DNA from: a virus
Length of the DNA: 50,061 nt
IMG/VR virus record: IMGVR_UViG_3300017963_003892
Coordinates: 1 to 50,061 of that record
Strand: one strand, 5' to 3'
The notes beneath the pieces were generated by a model. It saw nothing but the letters and a program-made list of their open reading frames with translations. It searched no databases and was not told the origin of the DNA. The translations under genes were made by a program, and so were the position numbers. Positions 7,714-16,341 of the stretch are shown in pieces (the first letter of the stretch is position 1; the number at the start of each line of letters is the position of its first letter).

Positions 7714-7842
7714 ATGCTTGGGTTTATAGCTCGAAAGCGAAGACAAGTAACTATACTCAAAAGAAAGTTAGATCAAGCTAAAGAAGCATTAAATATGGCT
7801 AATTCTAGTATTTCTATTCCTATGGAAAATGAAGAAAAATGA
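7714..7842 (+). CDS. Short basic helical ORF coupled to the Rad50-like gene
   Basis: 42 residues with AAGGAAG upstream of the ATG. Its stop overlaps the next start as ATGA. The N-terminal 28 residues are basic and helical (RKRRQVTILKRKLDQAKEAL); the tail is polar. It may only serve to couple translation of the Rad50-like N-half. Confidence 0.4.
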   Translation: MLGFIARKRRQVTILKRKLDQAKEALNMANSSISIPMENEEK

Positions 7843-8906
7843 TTAACTCTATCCAAGCAGGAAACTTTCAATCGCATAAGGATCTCTTCTTAAAACTCCA
7901 CCCAGGGGTTAATGCTATAATAGGACCATCTGACTCAGGTAAGACTGCCATCTTCCGCCTTCTTAATTGGATAATCAATAATAAGCCTGCAGGGGATGAG
8001 TTCCGTAGCTGGTGGGGAGGAGGCACCAGTGGATATATTGACTTAGAAGAGGGTTTTCTTATTGGGAGGATTAAGACTGATTCAGATAACCTTTATACCG
8101 TAACAAAAGCAGATGGTAGTGAGGATGAATATAGAGCATTTGGCCAGGGGGTACCAGAAGATATTCAGAAAATATTAAATATATCTGATATCAATTTTAG
8201 ATTCCAGCATGACTCTCCTTTTCTACTTGGGCAATCGGCAGGCACCAATGCTCGCTACTTTAATAATCTTGTCAATCTAGATCTAATTGATAAAGCCCTT
8301 TACAATATTAATCATCGACTGAAGGATGAGAAAAACAGATTACAAAATAAAGAAGATAGTAAGCTTGAACTTGAAAAGAAGCTGAAGGAATATGAGTGGC
8401 TGGATGATGCAGACACTAAACTTAAAGAAACAGAAGAACTTGATAGAAGATTACAGTATGCAAAGAAAGAATACAGAGAGCTTGATGAGCTTTCATCTAA
8501 TTTTAAAGCAATAAAAAAACGACTGAAAGACATCAATGAAGTACTGAAGTTTAAAGAAAAAATAGATGAATTGCTTATAATAGATAAAAAGATTGATCAG
8601 TTATGCGAGGAAGAAAGCAGATTAAAGGGATTAAAAGAAGAGCTGATCAAGGTGAAGTCGAAAATAAAAAGATGCAATAAGATAATCGCATATGAAAATA
8701 AAGTCATGGACCTTTTAGCAATAGAGCAAGAAATAAGAATTCAAGAAAATAAAAGAGACAGGTTGAGTAAAGTGTTTAAGGAGTATTCGGAATTGAAGTA
8801 TAAGCTGGAAATGGTTTCAAATAAACTTAATAAGACAGAGGATGAATTTAACCGTCTGATGCCAAATGTATGCCCTTTATGTGGGCAAGAGGTAAGAGAT
8901 GAATAA
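7839..8906 (+). CDS. SbcC/Rad50-like ATPase, N-terminal half ending at a zinc hook
   Basis: Expected to form half of an ABC-type DNA-repair ATPase. Walker A is GPSDSGKTAIF (residues 29-39), with the typical SMC/Rad50 start SIQAGNFQSHKDL. A Q-loop-like QHDSPFLLGQ comes near residue 125. Then a long coiled coil spans about 155-340. The protein ends with CPLCGQEV, a CxxC zinc-hook motif normally found at the centre of full-length Rad50. Signature and Walker B motifs are absent here but occur in the gene at 10612. At 355 residues it is exactly an N-lobe plus one coiled-coil arm. Confidence 0.8.
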   Translation: MINSIQAGNFQSHKDLFLKLHPGVNAIIGPSDSGKTAIFRLLNWIINNKPAGDEFRSWWGGGTSGYIDLEEGFLIGRIKTDSDNLYTVTKADGSEDEYRAFGQGVPEDIQKILNISDINFRFQHDSPFLLGQSAGTNARYFNNLVNLDLIDKALYNINHRLKDEKNRLQNKEDSKLELEKKLKEYEWLDDADTKLKETEELDRRLQYAKKEYRELDELSSNFKAIKKRLKDINEVLKFKEKIDELLIIDKKIDQLCEEESRLKGLKEELIKVKSKIKRCNKIIAYENKVMDLLAIEQEIRIQENKRDRLSKVFKEYSELKYKLEMVSNKLNKTEDEFNRLMPNVCPLCGQEVRDE

Positions 8907-9126
8907 AAAATGCCTAATACTATCTATAATCGGTGCGCCATTTGTTATTATAGCATTAGCGCTATTTGGTTTATTTATTGGCTATTTAATCATTCTGGTC
9001 GGTCAATATAGTGGAACGCTCCTCGGAATTCTTATTGGCATATTTATATTGTTTTCTTTAATTGTTATCGCATCAAACCTATACGAGCATTGTGTAAAGT
9101 ATCATAATGAGAAGAAGAAGAAATAA
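8899..9126 (+). CDS. Small protein with two membrane segments
   Basis: 75 residues. Two hydrophobic stretches (about 8-30 and 38-60) are separated by a short glycine-rich turn, with a Lys-rich C-terminus (NEKKKK) likely cytoplasmic. It overlaps both the Rad50-like N-half (8 bases) and the nuclease gene (20 bases), so it is translated with them. No family recognised. It could tether something to the membrane or simply be a passenger. Confidence 0.6.
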   Translation: MNKKCLILSIIGAPFVIIALALFGLFIGYLIILVGQYSGTLLGILIGIFILFSLIVIASNLYEHCVKYHNEKKKK

Positions 9127-10087
9127 AAAAATAAATCAAGTTGATGCTATCTTAACATCAGATTGGCATCTAAGGCCCGATACCCCTACCTCTCGCACAG
9201 ACGACTATCAGAAAGCAATGTGGAAAAAGGTAGAATTTATTATTGCTCTATCAAGGAAACATCAATGCCCTATTCTCCATGCTGGCGATATGTTCCACAA
9301 ACCGAATCAGCCATCGTGGTTGATTGAAGAATTCATGCGGCTGATTAATAAATCAATTGATAAATTTAATCTTAAAAATTATACCCAAATCGACTTACTG
9401 CTTGCTGGGCAAGGAATTATATGTGTTGCAGGGCAGCATGACCTTCCTGCTCATAATTTAAACAATTGGCATAAGTCAGCCCTTGGTGCAATGACAAGAG
9501 CAAGTTATACAATCCCGCTTGGAGCTACAATATATAATCACTGGTCTTCGAATGTTTTCAATGCAAAAGGTTTTTCGTTTGGCCAGGAGTTAGAGCATAA
9601 TCCTGATGAAGATTTTGATGTCGCCATTATCCATAAAATGGTTATTGAAGATAAACCAGAATGGCCAGGGCAAGTAGCCGATAGTGCTATATCTATCCTA
9701 AAGAAATACCCACTATTTAAATTGATTATAACAGGAGATAACCACCGCCCATTTACAGCGGAATATAAAGGGCAGCTTTTGGTTAACCCAGGAAGTATGA
9801 TGCGCATGACTGCTGCTCAGATCGTTCATAAGCCAAGGGTTTATCTTTGGAATGCAAAAGAGAATTCAGTAGAAGTGGTCTATTTGCCAATTGAAAAAGA
9901 TGTTCTCAATAGATCCCATATAGATAAAAGGCAAGAGATAGATGAAAGGATCGCTGAATATACTGAAAGATTAAAAATAAAATTTAAAGCTGGGATTAAC
10001 TTTAAAGAAAATCTTGAAAGCCACTTTCAGAATACAAGAACAAGAAGGCAAGTAAAAGAAAGGGTATGGGAGGCGTGTGATAATTAA
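9107..10087 (+). CDS. SbcD/Mre11-like metallophosphoesterase nuclease
   Basis: Nuclease partner of the Rad50-like ATPase. Metal-binding motifs appear in order: LTSDWHL (D-x-H), HAGDMFH (GD), AGQHDLP (GxHD, with Q in place of the usual N), IIHKM (His), TGDNHRPF (GDxHxP). 326 residues is similar to T4 gp47 and SbcD. The C-terminal 70 residues are helical and could dock on the ATPase coil. The Asn-to-Gln change at the GNHD motif is notable, since that Asn normally contacts a metal. Confidence 0.8.
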   Translation: MRRRRNKKINQVDAILTSDWHLRPDTPTSRTDDYQKAMWKKVEFIIALSRKHQCPILHAGDMFHKPNQPSWLIEEFMRLINKSIDKFNLKNYTQIDLLLAGQGIICVAGQHDLPAHNLNNWHKSALGAMTRASYTIPLGATIYNHWSSNVFNAKGFSFGQELEHNPDEDFDVAIIHKMVIEDKPEWPGQVADSAISILKKYPLFKLIITGDNHRPFTAEYKGQLLVNPGSMMRMTAAQIVHKPRVYLWNAKENSVEVVYLPIEKDVLNRSHIDKRQEIDERIAEYTERLKIKFKAGINFKENLESHFQNTRTRRQVKERVWEACDN

Positions 10088-10089
10088 AA

Positions 10090-10236
10090 ATGATATATCA
10101 ATTCATAATTAGATTCTCTTTAGCAGTCATTGTCCTATATTTTCTCCTATCACTTATGCTGCTATGGATCAAGTTTCATGTTTGGTTGTGGGAGCCGGTA
10201 TTACAAAACATTAGTAATATTATATCAAATCTATGA
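10090..10236 (+). CDS. Short single-span membrane ORF
   Basis: 48 residues starting two bases after the nuclease stop. Residues 5-27 form one hydrophobic helix rich in Leu/Phe/Ile, followed by IKFHVWLWEP. No family recognised. Ribosome-binding sequence is weak, so expression would rely on coupling. Confidence 0.45.
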   Translation: MIYQFIIRFSLAVIVLYFLLSLMLLWIKFHVWLWEPVLQNISNIISNL

Positions 10237-10244
10237 ATAAGAAA

Positions 10245-10338
10245 ACCTCGCACTATTTAAAAACAAAATCTGGACTAGTCAATCCAGTGGTAAGTGTCTA
10301 AACAATAGATCAGGGATGTGAAAAAAATAGTGCGAGGT
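10245..10338 (+). ncRNA. Long-range paired leader structure (candidate structured RNA)
   Basis: ACCTCGCACTATTT (10245-10258) pairs perfectly over 14 bp with AAATAGTGCGAGGT (10325-10338). The 66-base interior contains a 5-bp hairpin CTGGA/TCCAG (10270-10287) and an unpaired 3' section. It ends 21 bases before the ATG of the coiled-coil gene at 10360. A closing stem, inner hairpin and joining regions are the shape of a cis-regulatory RNA. No known riboswitch class is recognised. It lies inside the Rad50/Mre11 block, in one of the few gaps there. Confidence 0.6.
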
Positions 10339-10359
10339 CATTCAAAAAAGGAAGATGAA

Positions 10360-10608
10360 ATGTCTGAAAGCAAGCAAGCAAAAAATTTACTGAGGAAGAA
10401 AGAAATCATAGAAGAAAACAAGTCACTTAAAAGCCGACTGGAAGGGCAACTGGATCAGCTTGAAAGCAGGCTGTTAAGCGATTTTGGTTGTAAGGATGAG
10501 AAAGAGATTGATAAAAGACTTGATCAGATCGGCATATCCATTGATGATATGGATGAAGAGCTAACAAAACAAATAGAACAGCTCGAAAAAGAATTCGACT
10601 GGGAGTAA
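10360..10608 (+). CDS. Coiled-coil protein, possible middle piece of split Rad50
   Basis: 82 residues. ATG at 10360 has AAGGAAG upstream; an in-frame GTG at 10318 would start within the paired leader and is less likely. Almost the whole protein is heptad-like (SLKSRLEGQLDQLESRLL, then LTKQIEQLEKEFDWE), with a single Cys (FGCKDEK) mid-way. It is followed after three bases by the Rad50-like C-half, suggesting it supplies part of the returning coiled-coil arm or a linker. Confidence 0.6.
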   Translation: MSESKQAKNLLRKKEIIEENKSLKSRLEGQLDQLESRLLSDFGCKDEKEIDKRLDQIGISIDDMDEELTKQIEQLEKEFDWE

Positions 10609-10611
10609 CCC

Positions 10612-11220
10612 ATGCCACAACTAAAAGAATTCAGGGCGATACTATCTGAGAAGAAAGGGCAAAGAAAACAGATACAGTCTGATCTTGATCAGACCAAGAT
10701 CGATATAGAACTGCTAAAAGAAGATATCAGATTCACACAGATCGCGAGAGCTATCATTCAGAAGGTTGCCAGCGAGACCCAGAAGCAACTCGAATATCAC
10801 ATCAGCGAGCTGGTATCACTGGCAATGTCTGGCATCTTCCCTAACCCTTATGAATTCGAGGTTGAATTTAGGGAACATAGAGGGCGGACAGAATGCCAAA
10901 TGAACTTCAAAAGAAACGGTCAGAAAGTAGATCCTCTTATGGGTGGTGGAGGTGGTCCGCTTGATGTTGCCAGTTTTGCTCTCATCCCAACTGTATGGAG
11001 CCTGAAGCCTACCAGGAATTTCCTTGCCCTGGATGAACCTTTTAAATATCTTAGCCGCGACCTACAACCAAAAGCATCAGAGATGCTGAAAGAGATATCA
11101 AAAAGGCTTGGTTTACAGGTGCTGATGGTTACCCATTCGCCCGATCTGATAGAAGGTGCAGACAAAATATTTAAGACATCAATTAAAGATGGAATAACGG
11201 AGGTTTCAGAGGATGTATAA
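10612..11220 (+). CDS. SbcC/Rad50-like ATPase, C-terminal half
   Basis: Completes the ABC ATPase. It has an N-terminal coiled coil (residues 1-75), a signature-like loop MGGGGGPLDVASFAL (about 105-120), Walker B NFLALDEPF, a D-loop-like region, and a switch His in VTHSPDL. It lacks Walker A and the zinc hook, both present in the protein at 7839. At 202 residues it is the C-lobe plus a short arm. The split therefore falls at the coiled-coil apex, with the Mre11-like gene between the halves. Confidence 0.8.
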   Translation: MPQLKEFRAILSEKKGQRKQIQSDLDQTKIDIELLKEDIRFTQIARAIIQKVASETQKQLEYHISELVSLAMSGIFPNPYEFEVEFREHRGRTECQMNFKRNGQKVDPLMGGGGGPLDVASFALIPTVWSLKPTRNFLALDEPFKYLSRDLQPKASEMLKEISKRLGLQVLMVTHSPDLIEGADKIFKTSIKDGITEVSEDV

Positions 11221-11959
11221 CGGAAAAGAAATAACCACTATCATTCAAGCAAGACTTGGATCAACAAGACTGCCGAATAAAGTTCTACTACCTCTGGCTA
11301 ATAGGTCGGTTATAGAATGGGTATTTCATCGTTCATGTTATTCAAGGTATACTGATAGAACCATCGTTGCCATTCCTGATAATGAAGAAAACAGCCACCT
11401 CGCTGATTTTCTATACAATAAAAATATGAATTTCATCACTTGGAAAGGCGATGAGGATGATGTTATGTCAAGGGTCATCGCTGCTGCAAGCATCACCAAA
11501 ACTGACATCATCGTTGACATAACTGCTGATTGCCCGATGGTCGACCCGTGGCATATTGATTATATGATAAAGCTAAAAGAAGATAATCACATTGAATATA
11601 TATCTAACTGTGTGATGAGAACATGGCCTGATGGATTAGATATACAAATATATGATTTGAATACTCTACGAAGTGTTAAGAAGATATTCAAGCCAAAGAA
11701 TCATGTTGGTTGGAATATAGCACAACATCCAACATTCTTCAGTGTATTCAACCTATCGGCTCCCGATGAATACTACTGGCCTGAATTAGGACTCACCCTC
11801 GATACCGAGGATGATTATACCTTGCTATCACATATTTTCAAGATATTTAAAAAAGATATATATTTCAGAGTTGAAGATATTATTCGATATATCAAAAAAA
11901 ATCTCCCACTTGCTGACATAAACAAACATATCATAAGAAAGAAACCAGAAGAAGGATAA
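11213..11959 (+). CDS. CMP-sugar cytidylyltransferase (SpsF/NeuA-like)
   Basis: Likely activates a nonulosonic acid or related sugar with CTP. IIQARLGSTRLPNKVLLPL matches the nucleotide-binding start of SpsF-type transferases, and DITADCPMVDP is the second conserved block. 248 residues fits SpsF. A GGAGG precedes the ATG, which overlaps the Rad50-like stop by eight bases. It opens a six-enzyme sugar cluster. Some SpsF relatives act on other sugars, so the substrate is inferred from the NeuB-like neighbour. Confidence 0.75.
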   Translation: MYNGKEITTIIQARLGSTRLPNKVLLPLANRSVIEWVFHRSCYSRYTDRTIVAIPDNEENSHLADFLYNKNMNFITWKGDEDDVMSRVIAAASITKTDIIVDITADCPMVDPWHIDYMIKLKEDNHIEYISNCVMRTWPDGLDIQIYDLNTLRSVKKIFKPKNHVGWNIAQHPTFFSVFNLSAPDEYYWPELGLTLDTEDDYTLLSHIFKIFKKDIYFRVEDIIRYIKKNLPLADINKHIIRKKPEEG

Positions 11960-11965
11960 ACCAAA

Positions 11966-12952
11966 ATGCCAAAAGATAGATATTCAGCAGTGATTATAGG
12001 AGCAGGATCTATTGGGGCTTTAAAGCCTGACAAATATGACAGCCCTAATACCGAAAATATCCTTACCCATGCTCATGCTATCTATAATAATCCAGAAACT
12101 GAACTGATAGCTATTGTTGATAACGATATTGATAAAGCGAATAAGGCAGCAGATAAATGGAGTTGTAAACCTCTATATGATCTACAAGATGCGCCTTTTC
12201 TTTATGGATCAGATATATATGTTGTAGCTACTCCAACCCATACTCATAAAAGAATTCTTGAAAGTGTTCTTACACTCAAACCAAAGATAGTAATCGCTGA
12301 AAAGCCATTTACGAGAGGGTTTATTGAAGCAAAGATGGTATCGGATTTATATGAGAAAAATAATATTCCATTAGTGGTGAATTATTCAAGGCGATTTACT
12401 TTTGAATATGGACAAATTAAAGAAATGATTGACAGTGAAAAATGGGGCAAAGTATTGAATTGCAACTTTTACTATAACCGAGGATTAAAACATGAAGGAT
12501 GCCATGCTATCGACCTCTTTAATTATTTCTTTGGAGAGTTGATTGATGGAAACATAATACTTGATAATTCAATATGTGACTACTCACAATTTGATCCAAC
12601 ATATGCAGCATTCTTCACATATCAAAAATGCCCCTATATATTTATGTTTCCAGTCGATGGTAGGAAGATATCAATATTTGAGATGAATATCATGTTTGAA
12701 AAAGCCAGGGTTAGCTTCGTCGATCATGGTACAAAATTAAATATATATGAGCTAACAACTGAAGAGATATATGATAATACCAAGGTGCTTTCAAGCACTC
12801 CAACAAAAACAATCAACACACAACTTACCAAATCACTTTCATGTCTTATTGATAACACTGTTAATTATCTTGATGGAAATATGGACTTCTTATTATGCAC
12901 AGATAAAGATGCAATAGAAGTCCATGAAGTCTATTACGCAATAGGTCTTTAA
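11966..12952 (+). CDS. Gfo/Idh/MocA-family sugar oxidoreductase
   Basis: NAD(P)-dependent oxidoreductase. The Rossmann motif is IIGAGSIGALK near the N-terminus, and IAEKPFTR is the family's EKP signature with the substrate-contact lysine. YVVATPTHTHKRIL is the loop typical of the family. A C-terminal alpha/beta domain follows, giving 328 residues in all. It sits between the cytidylyltransferase and aminotransferase. Legionaminic-acid loci of the Ptm type are reported to carry a related oxidoreductase. The exact step is not clear from the sequence. Confidence 0.75.
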   Translation: MPKDRYSAVIIGAGSIGALKPDKYDSPNTENILTHAHAIYNNPETELIAIVDNDIDKANKAADKWSCKPLYDLQDAPFLYGSDIYVVATPTHTHKRILESVLTLKPKIVIAEKPFTRGFIEAKMVSDLYEKNNIPLVVNYSRRFTFEYGQIKEMIDSEKWGKVLNCNFYYNRGLKHEGCHAIDLFNYFFGELIDGNIILDNSICDYSQFDPTYAAFFTYQKCPYIFMFPVDGRKISIFEMNIMFEKARVSFVDHGTKLNIYELTTEEIYDNTKVLSSTPTKTINTQLTKSLSCLIDNTVNYLDGNMDFLLCTDKDAIEVHEVYYAIGL

Positions 12953-12968
12953 ATAAGGAGATTAAGAA

Positions 12969-14324
12969 ATGCCAAAACTTGCAATAAAAGGTGGTCTTAA
13001 AGTTAGAAATAACCCTTTCCCGAATATGTCAACAATAGGCCAAAGTGAGTTGAATGCAGCGAGAAGGGTTATATTGACAGGAAATTTATCAGGTTTCAGA
13101 GGCAATTCAGGCCCAGGGTTTCAAGGTGGTCCCGAAGTAAGAGCACTTGAAAAGGAATGGGAAAAGAAATTTGGAGTTAAACATGCTATCGCCGTCAACT
13201 CCTGTACATCGGGGTTGCATATTGCTTGCATAGCCATTGATTTAAAACCAGGTGATGAAGTAATTGTGACTCCATGGTCGATGTCATGTAGTGCGACAGC
13301 GCCTATGATATGTGGGGCTATTCCAATCTTCGCTGACATTGAAGAGGATTATTATTGCCTTGATCCTCAATCGATAAGGGATAGAATAAGTGCAAGAACC
13401 AAAGCAATTATAGTAGTTGACTTATTTGGGCAGCCACATGATTATTCAGAAATACGAAAAATAGCCGACGAATATAGTCTATCTATAATTGAGGATGCTG
13501 CACAAGCCATCGGATCATACTACGGTAAAAGAAGTACAGGAACGCTTGGAGATATCGGCGTTTATTCCTTCACTCAAGGGAAGCATATTACCTGCGGTGA
13601 AGGTGGTATGATCGTAACAAATGATGATAAATTAGCGATGTCTTGTATGTTGCTAAGAAATCATGCCGAGGCGGTTGAAAATGATTTGATTGGTTCAAAA
13701 CCAAATTATAAAAAATATACTCTCCCTACATTTGATCACAATCTATTTGGATTCAACATGAGAATGACAGAGATACAGGCCGCCATACTGAGAGAGCAAC
13801 TCAAGTATTTAGATGGCGTTGTAGAAAAGCATCAGAAATCAGAACAATTCATAAGTGATAATCTAAGCCATCTAGATTATATTATCAAGTTTCCTAAAGT
13901 CAGACCTTACTCAACACATTCTTATTATGTTCAAGCTTTAAAATGGAGAACTGAAAATAAACATACTGAAGGAATACACCGCGATCAATATATTGAAGCA
14001 GTCAGGGCGGAGTTATCGCATGAAGAAGGTAGAGCTATTGAAGGCGTCCCGATCAGCTACGGATACATAAAACCTCTTTACTTATTTCCTATATTCCAAA
14101 ACTACCAAGATAAGTTAGACATCTATAAAAATGAGTATGAAAAAATCAGAAGGAGGCGTATAAAGGAGAATTATACACAAGGCAGTTGCCCTGTAGCTGA
14201 AAGATTATGGAAGAATGAAATAATTATAAACAGGCTGGTTGGAATGAATCTAATGGTTAGTGATCTTAAGGATGTCGTTAATGCATTCATTAAGGTTTGG
14301 GAGAATAGGGATGAATTAAGGTAA
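12969..14324 (+). CDS. DegT/DnrJ/EryC1/StrS sugar aminotransferase (PLP)
   Basis: PLP-dependent transfer of an amino group to a keto-sugar, PseC/LegC-type if the pathway reading is right. VNSCTSGLHIAC (phosphate-binding turn), GDEVIVTPWSM, IEDAAQAIG (Asp that pairs with the pyridine nitrogen) and FTQGKHITCGEGG (Schiff-base lysine) are all present. 451 residues is longer than PseC/LegC (about 390). The extra length is mainly an insertion before the C-terminal domain (around KWRTENKHTEGIHR). Good AAGGAG ribosome-binding site. Confidence 0.85.
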   Translation: MPKLAIKGGLKVRNNPFPNMSTIGQSELNAARRVILTGNLSGFRGNSGPGFQGGPEVRALEKEWEKKFGVKHAIAVNSCTSGLHIACIAIDLKPGDEVIVTPWSMSCSATAPMICGAIPIFADIEEDYYCLDPQSIRDRISARTKAIIVVDLFGQPHDYSEIRKIADEYSLSIIEDAAQAIGSYYGKRSTGTLGDIGVYSFTQGKHITCGEGGMIVTNDDKLAMSCMLLRNHAEAVENDLIGSKPNYKKYTLPTFDHNLFGFNMRMTEIQAAILREQLKYLDGVVEKHQKSEQFISDNLSHLDYIIKFPKVRPYSTHSYYVQALKWRTENKHTEGIHRDQYIEAVRAELSHEEGRAIEGVPISYGYIKPLYLFPIFQNYQDKLDIYKNEYEKIRRRRIKENYTQGSCPVAERLWKNEIIINRLVGMNLMVSDLKDVVNAFIKVWENRDELR

Positions 14325-14329
14325 GGAAT

Positions 14330-14482
14330 ATGAAAACAAAAAATATAGATAAAATCATTCTTGTAGTTATCGGGTTTAATATAGCCGTTAATATACATCA
14401 AGGAAATTGGCAGGCGGCGCTTGGATGGTTTATCGCCTCTCTTACTATTATTAGATTGCTTTTCTTTTATAAAGAGAAATAA
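14330..14482 (+). CDS. Small membrane-associated ORF
   Basis: 50 residues with AAGGAAT just before the ATG and a stop 22 bases before the NeuB-like gene. Two hydrophobic stretches (9-20 and 29-46) end in FFYKEK. Not recognised. It may be a genuine small membrane protein in the sugar operon. Confidence 0.4.
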   Translation: MKTKNIDKIILVVIGFNIAVNIHQGNWQAALGWFIASLTIIRLLFFYKEK

Positions 14483-14504
14483 AAAATTAATAAGGATCAG
14501 TAAA

Positions 14505-15365
14505 ATGATACCATTTATAGCAGATATTGGAAGCAACCATAATCAAAGTCTCACAAGGGCTAAAAATCTTATTTTAGCTGCAAAAGAGAGTGGTTGTTGG
14601 GGAGTTAAGTTTCAGCTTTTTAAAGCCGAACAGCTATGGAGAGATAAGACAGTAGCAGGAAGGATGAAGCATTGGGAATTGCCAGAAGAGTTCATTCCTG
14701 AGCTTTCAAGTTTTTGTAAAGCGCTTGATATAGCCTTCGGCTGCACACCTTTCTACTTAAAAGCTGTCGATATACTCAAAGATCATGTTGACTTTTTAAA
14801 GGTTGGTTCATACGAATTACTCTGGCTTGATTTAATCAGGAAGTGTGCAAAAACTGATAAGAAGCTTATCCTATCGACTGGCATGGGATCATTTGTTGAG
14901 ATACTTAATGCAATGTCAGCCGCCATTGTGCATTGTAAATCAGGATGTAATGATGATGATAACGTCTTAGGTTCTATATCAGTCCTGCATTGTAATTCGA
15001 CCTATCCTGCCAACCTTGAAGATTGCAATATGGCACAGATAGAAGTGCTTAGAAATCAATTTCGGAGATCAGTTGGATGGAGTGATCATACCACTGAGCC
15101 AGGGGTAATTTATTCTGCCATTTCATATGGTGCCTCAATAATTGAATTTCATTTGGATTTAGAAGATAAGCAAGGGGTCGAATCTAGAAGCGGCCATTGC
15201 TGGAAACCAAGTAAAATTGAATGTGTTATAAATAATATAAGCAACTGGTTGAAGACTGAATATTTCAGTAAAACCAGTTTAACACAAAAAATAGAGGAGC
15301 TAAGAAAGTCAAGAACTGACCCAACTGATGGAATGAGGCCATTGAAGAATGTCAAATCTACATAA
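14505..15365 (+). CDS. NeuB/PseI/LegI-like nonulosonic acid synthase
   Basis: Condenses a hexose with phosphoenolpyruvate to give a nine-carbon acid. IADIGSNHNQ, WGVKFQLFKAEQLW, FGCTPFYLKAVDIL, LKVGSYEL, LSTGMGSF, LHCNSTYPA and GWSDHTTEPG follow the NeuB TIM-barrel order. The ATG at 14505 starts exactly at the conserved N-terminus with AAGGATC upstream. At 286 residues it is shorter than NeuB (about 350) and appears to lack the C-terminal antifreeze-like SAF domain, which closes the neighbouring active site in the dimer. Activity is therefore uncertain. Confidence 0.8.
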   Translation: MIPFIADIGSNHNQSLTRAKNLILAAKESGCWGVKFQLFKAEQLWRDKTVAGRMKHWELPEEFIPELSSFCKALDIAFGCTPFYLKAVDILKDHVDFLKVGSYELLWLDLIRKCAKTDKKLILSTGMGSFVEILNAMSAAIVHCKSGCNDDDNVLGSISVLHCNSTYPANLEDCNMAQIEVLRNQFRRSVGWSDHTTEPGVIYSAISYGASIIEFHLDLEDKQGVESRSGHCWKPSKIECVINNISNWLKTEYFSKTSLTQKIEELRKSRTDPTDGMRPLKNVKST

Positions 15366-16332
15366 TGCCGAAATATTAATAACAGGCGGGACAGGTAGCC
15401 TTGGGCTAACCCTTGTAAAAACCCTTGTAAAATATCATTCAGAAATAAAAGGGATACGAGTCTTTTCAAGAGACGAACTGAAGCAATGGCTGATGAAGCA
15501 GGAGATCAACGTATGGTGTATCAAAAATAAGCTCTATGTGCCGATCTCTTATTTGGTGGGTGATGTAAGAGATATCAAAAGGCTTAAGATTGCGATGAGA
15601 GGGGTCACCCATGTCATCCATGCTGCTGCCATGAAGCAAGTCCCTGCCTGTGAAGAAAACCCTCTTGAAGCGATTAAGACAAATATAGGCGGTGCAGAGA
15701 ACATATTAGAAGCCGCTCTTTCATGTGACTCAATCGAGAAGGTTTTAGGCATAAGTACTGATAAGGCAATATACCCTATAAATCTCTACGGGGTTACGAA
15801 AGCCGCGATGGAAAAGTTATTCATCCAAGGCAACGTTTACAGTAAAGGACATGAGAGAAAACCAAGATTCAGTTGCTGCCGATATGGGAACGTTATAGGA
15901 AGCAGAGGAAGTGTGATTCCTTTATTTAAAAGTCAATATGATAGAAATCAAGAGATAACCGTTACCGATTTGAAAATGACAAGGTTTTGGATTACCCGGC
16001 CAGCCGCTGCTCGCTTTGTAATAAATAGATTGATGTATATGGAGGGTGGTGAGATATTCGTCCCTAAAATGCCAAGTTGTAGGGTTGTCGATCTTGCCAG
16101 AATGCTTATCCCTGATGTCCCTATAAAATATGTAGGGATAAGGAAAGGAGAGAAGATTCATGAATGGCTGATAACAACTGAGGAGAGCAGCGATTTATTA
16201 GAGTTAGGTAAAAGCTATGTAATCTCTTCAAGATATCAAAACAAGCATAAGAAGTTCGCTTATAACAGCCTTAGTAATGAACGGATTTTGAAAAAAGATG
16301 AATTCCATAAAATGTTAATAGAAGAAGTATAG
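15349..16332 (+). CDS. PseB/CapD-like UDP-sugar 4,6-dehydratase (SDR)
   Basis: First step of pseudaminic- or legionaminic-type pathways: UDP-GlcNAc dehydration. ILITGGTGSLG is the NAD(P) loop. HAAAMKQVPACEENPLEA is near-diagnostic of the PseB/FlaA1 family. STDKA and YGVTK (catalytic Tyr-x3-Lys) complete the active site. 327 residues is the expected length. It overlaps the NeuB-like gene by 17 bases, so the two are coupled. Confidence 0.85.
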   Translation: MSNLHNAEILITGGTGSLGLTLVKTLVKYHSEIKGIRVFSRDELKQWLMKQEINVWCIKNKLYVPISYLVGDVRDIKRLKIAMRGVTHVIHAAAMKQVPACEENPLEAIKTNIGGAENILEAALSCDSIEKVLGISTDKAIYPINLYGVTKAAMEKLFIQGNVYSKGHERKPRFSCCRYGNVIGSRGSVIPLFKSQYDRNQEITVTDLKMTRFWITRPAAARFVINRLMYMEGGEIFVPKMPSCRVVDLARMLIPDVPIKYVGIRKGEKIHEWLITTEESSDLLELGKSYVISSRYQNKHKKFAYNSLSNERILKKDEFHKMLIEEV

Positions 16333-16341
16333 GAGAAAAAA

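Noticed and set aside
10318-10359. GTG start for the coiled-coil gene
   Set aside because: It would place the start inside the perfect stem at 10325-10338. ATG 10360 has a proper AAGGAAG site.
14421-14504. Longer N-terminus for the NeuB-like synthase
   Set aside because: The in-frame extension overlaps a small ORF and has no homology. The ATG at 14505 has a ribosome-binding site and begins at the conserved IADIGSNH block.
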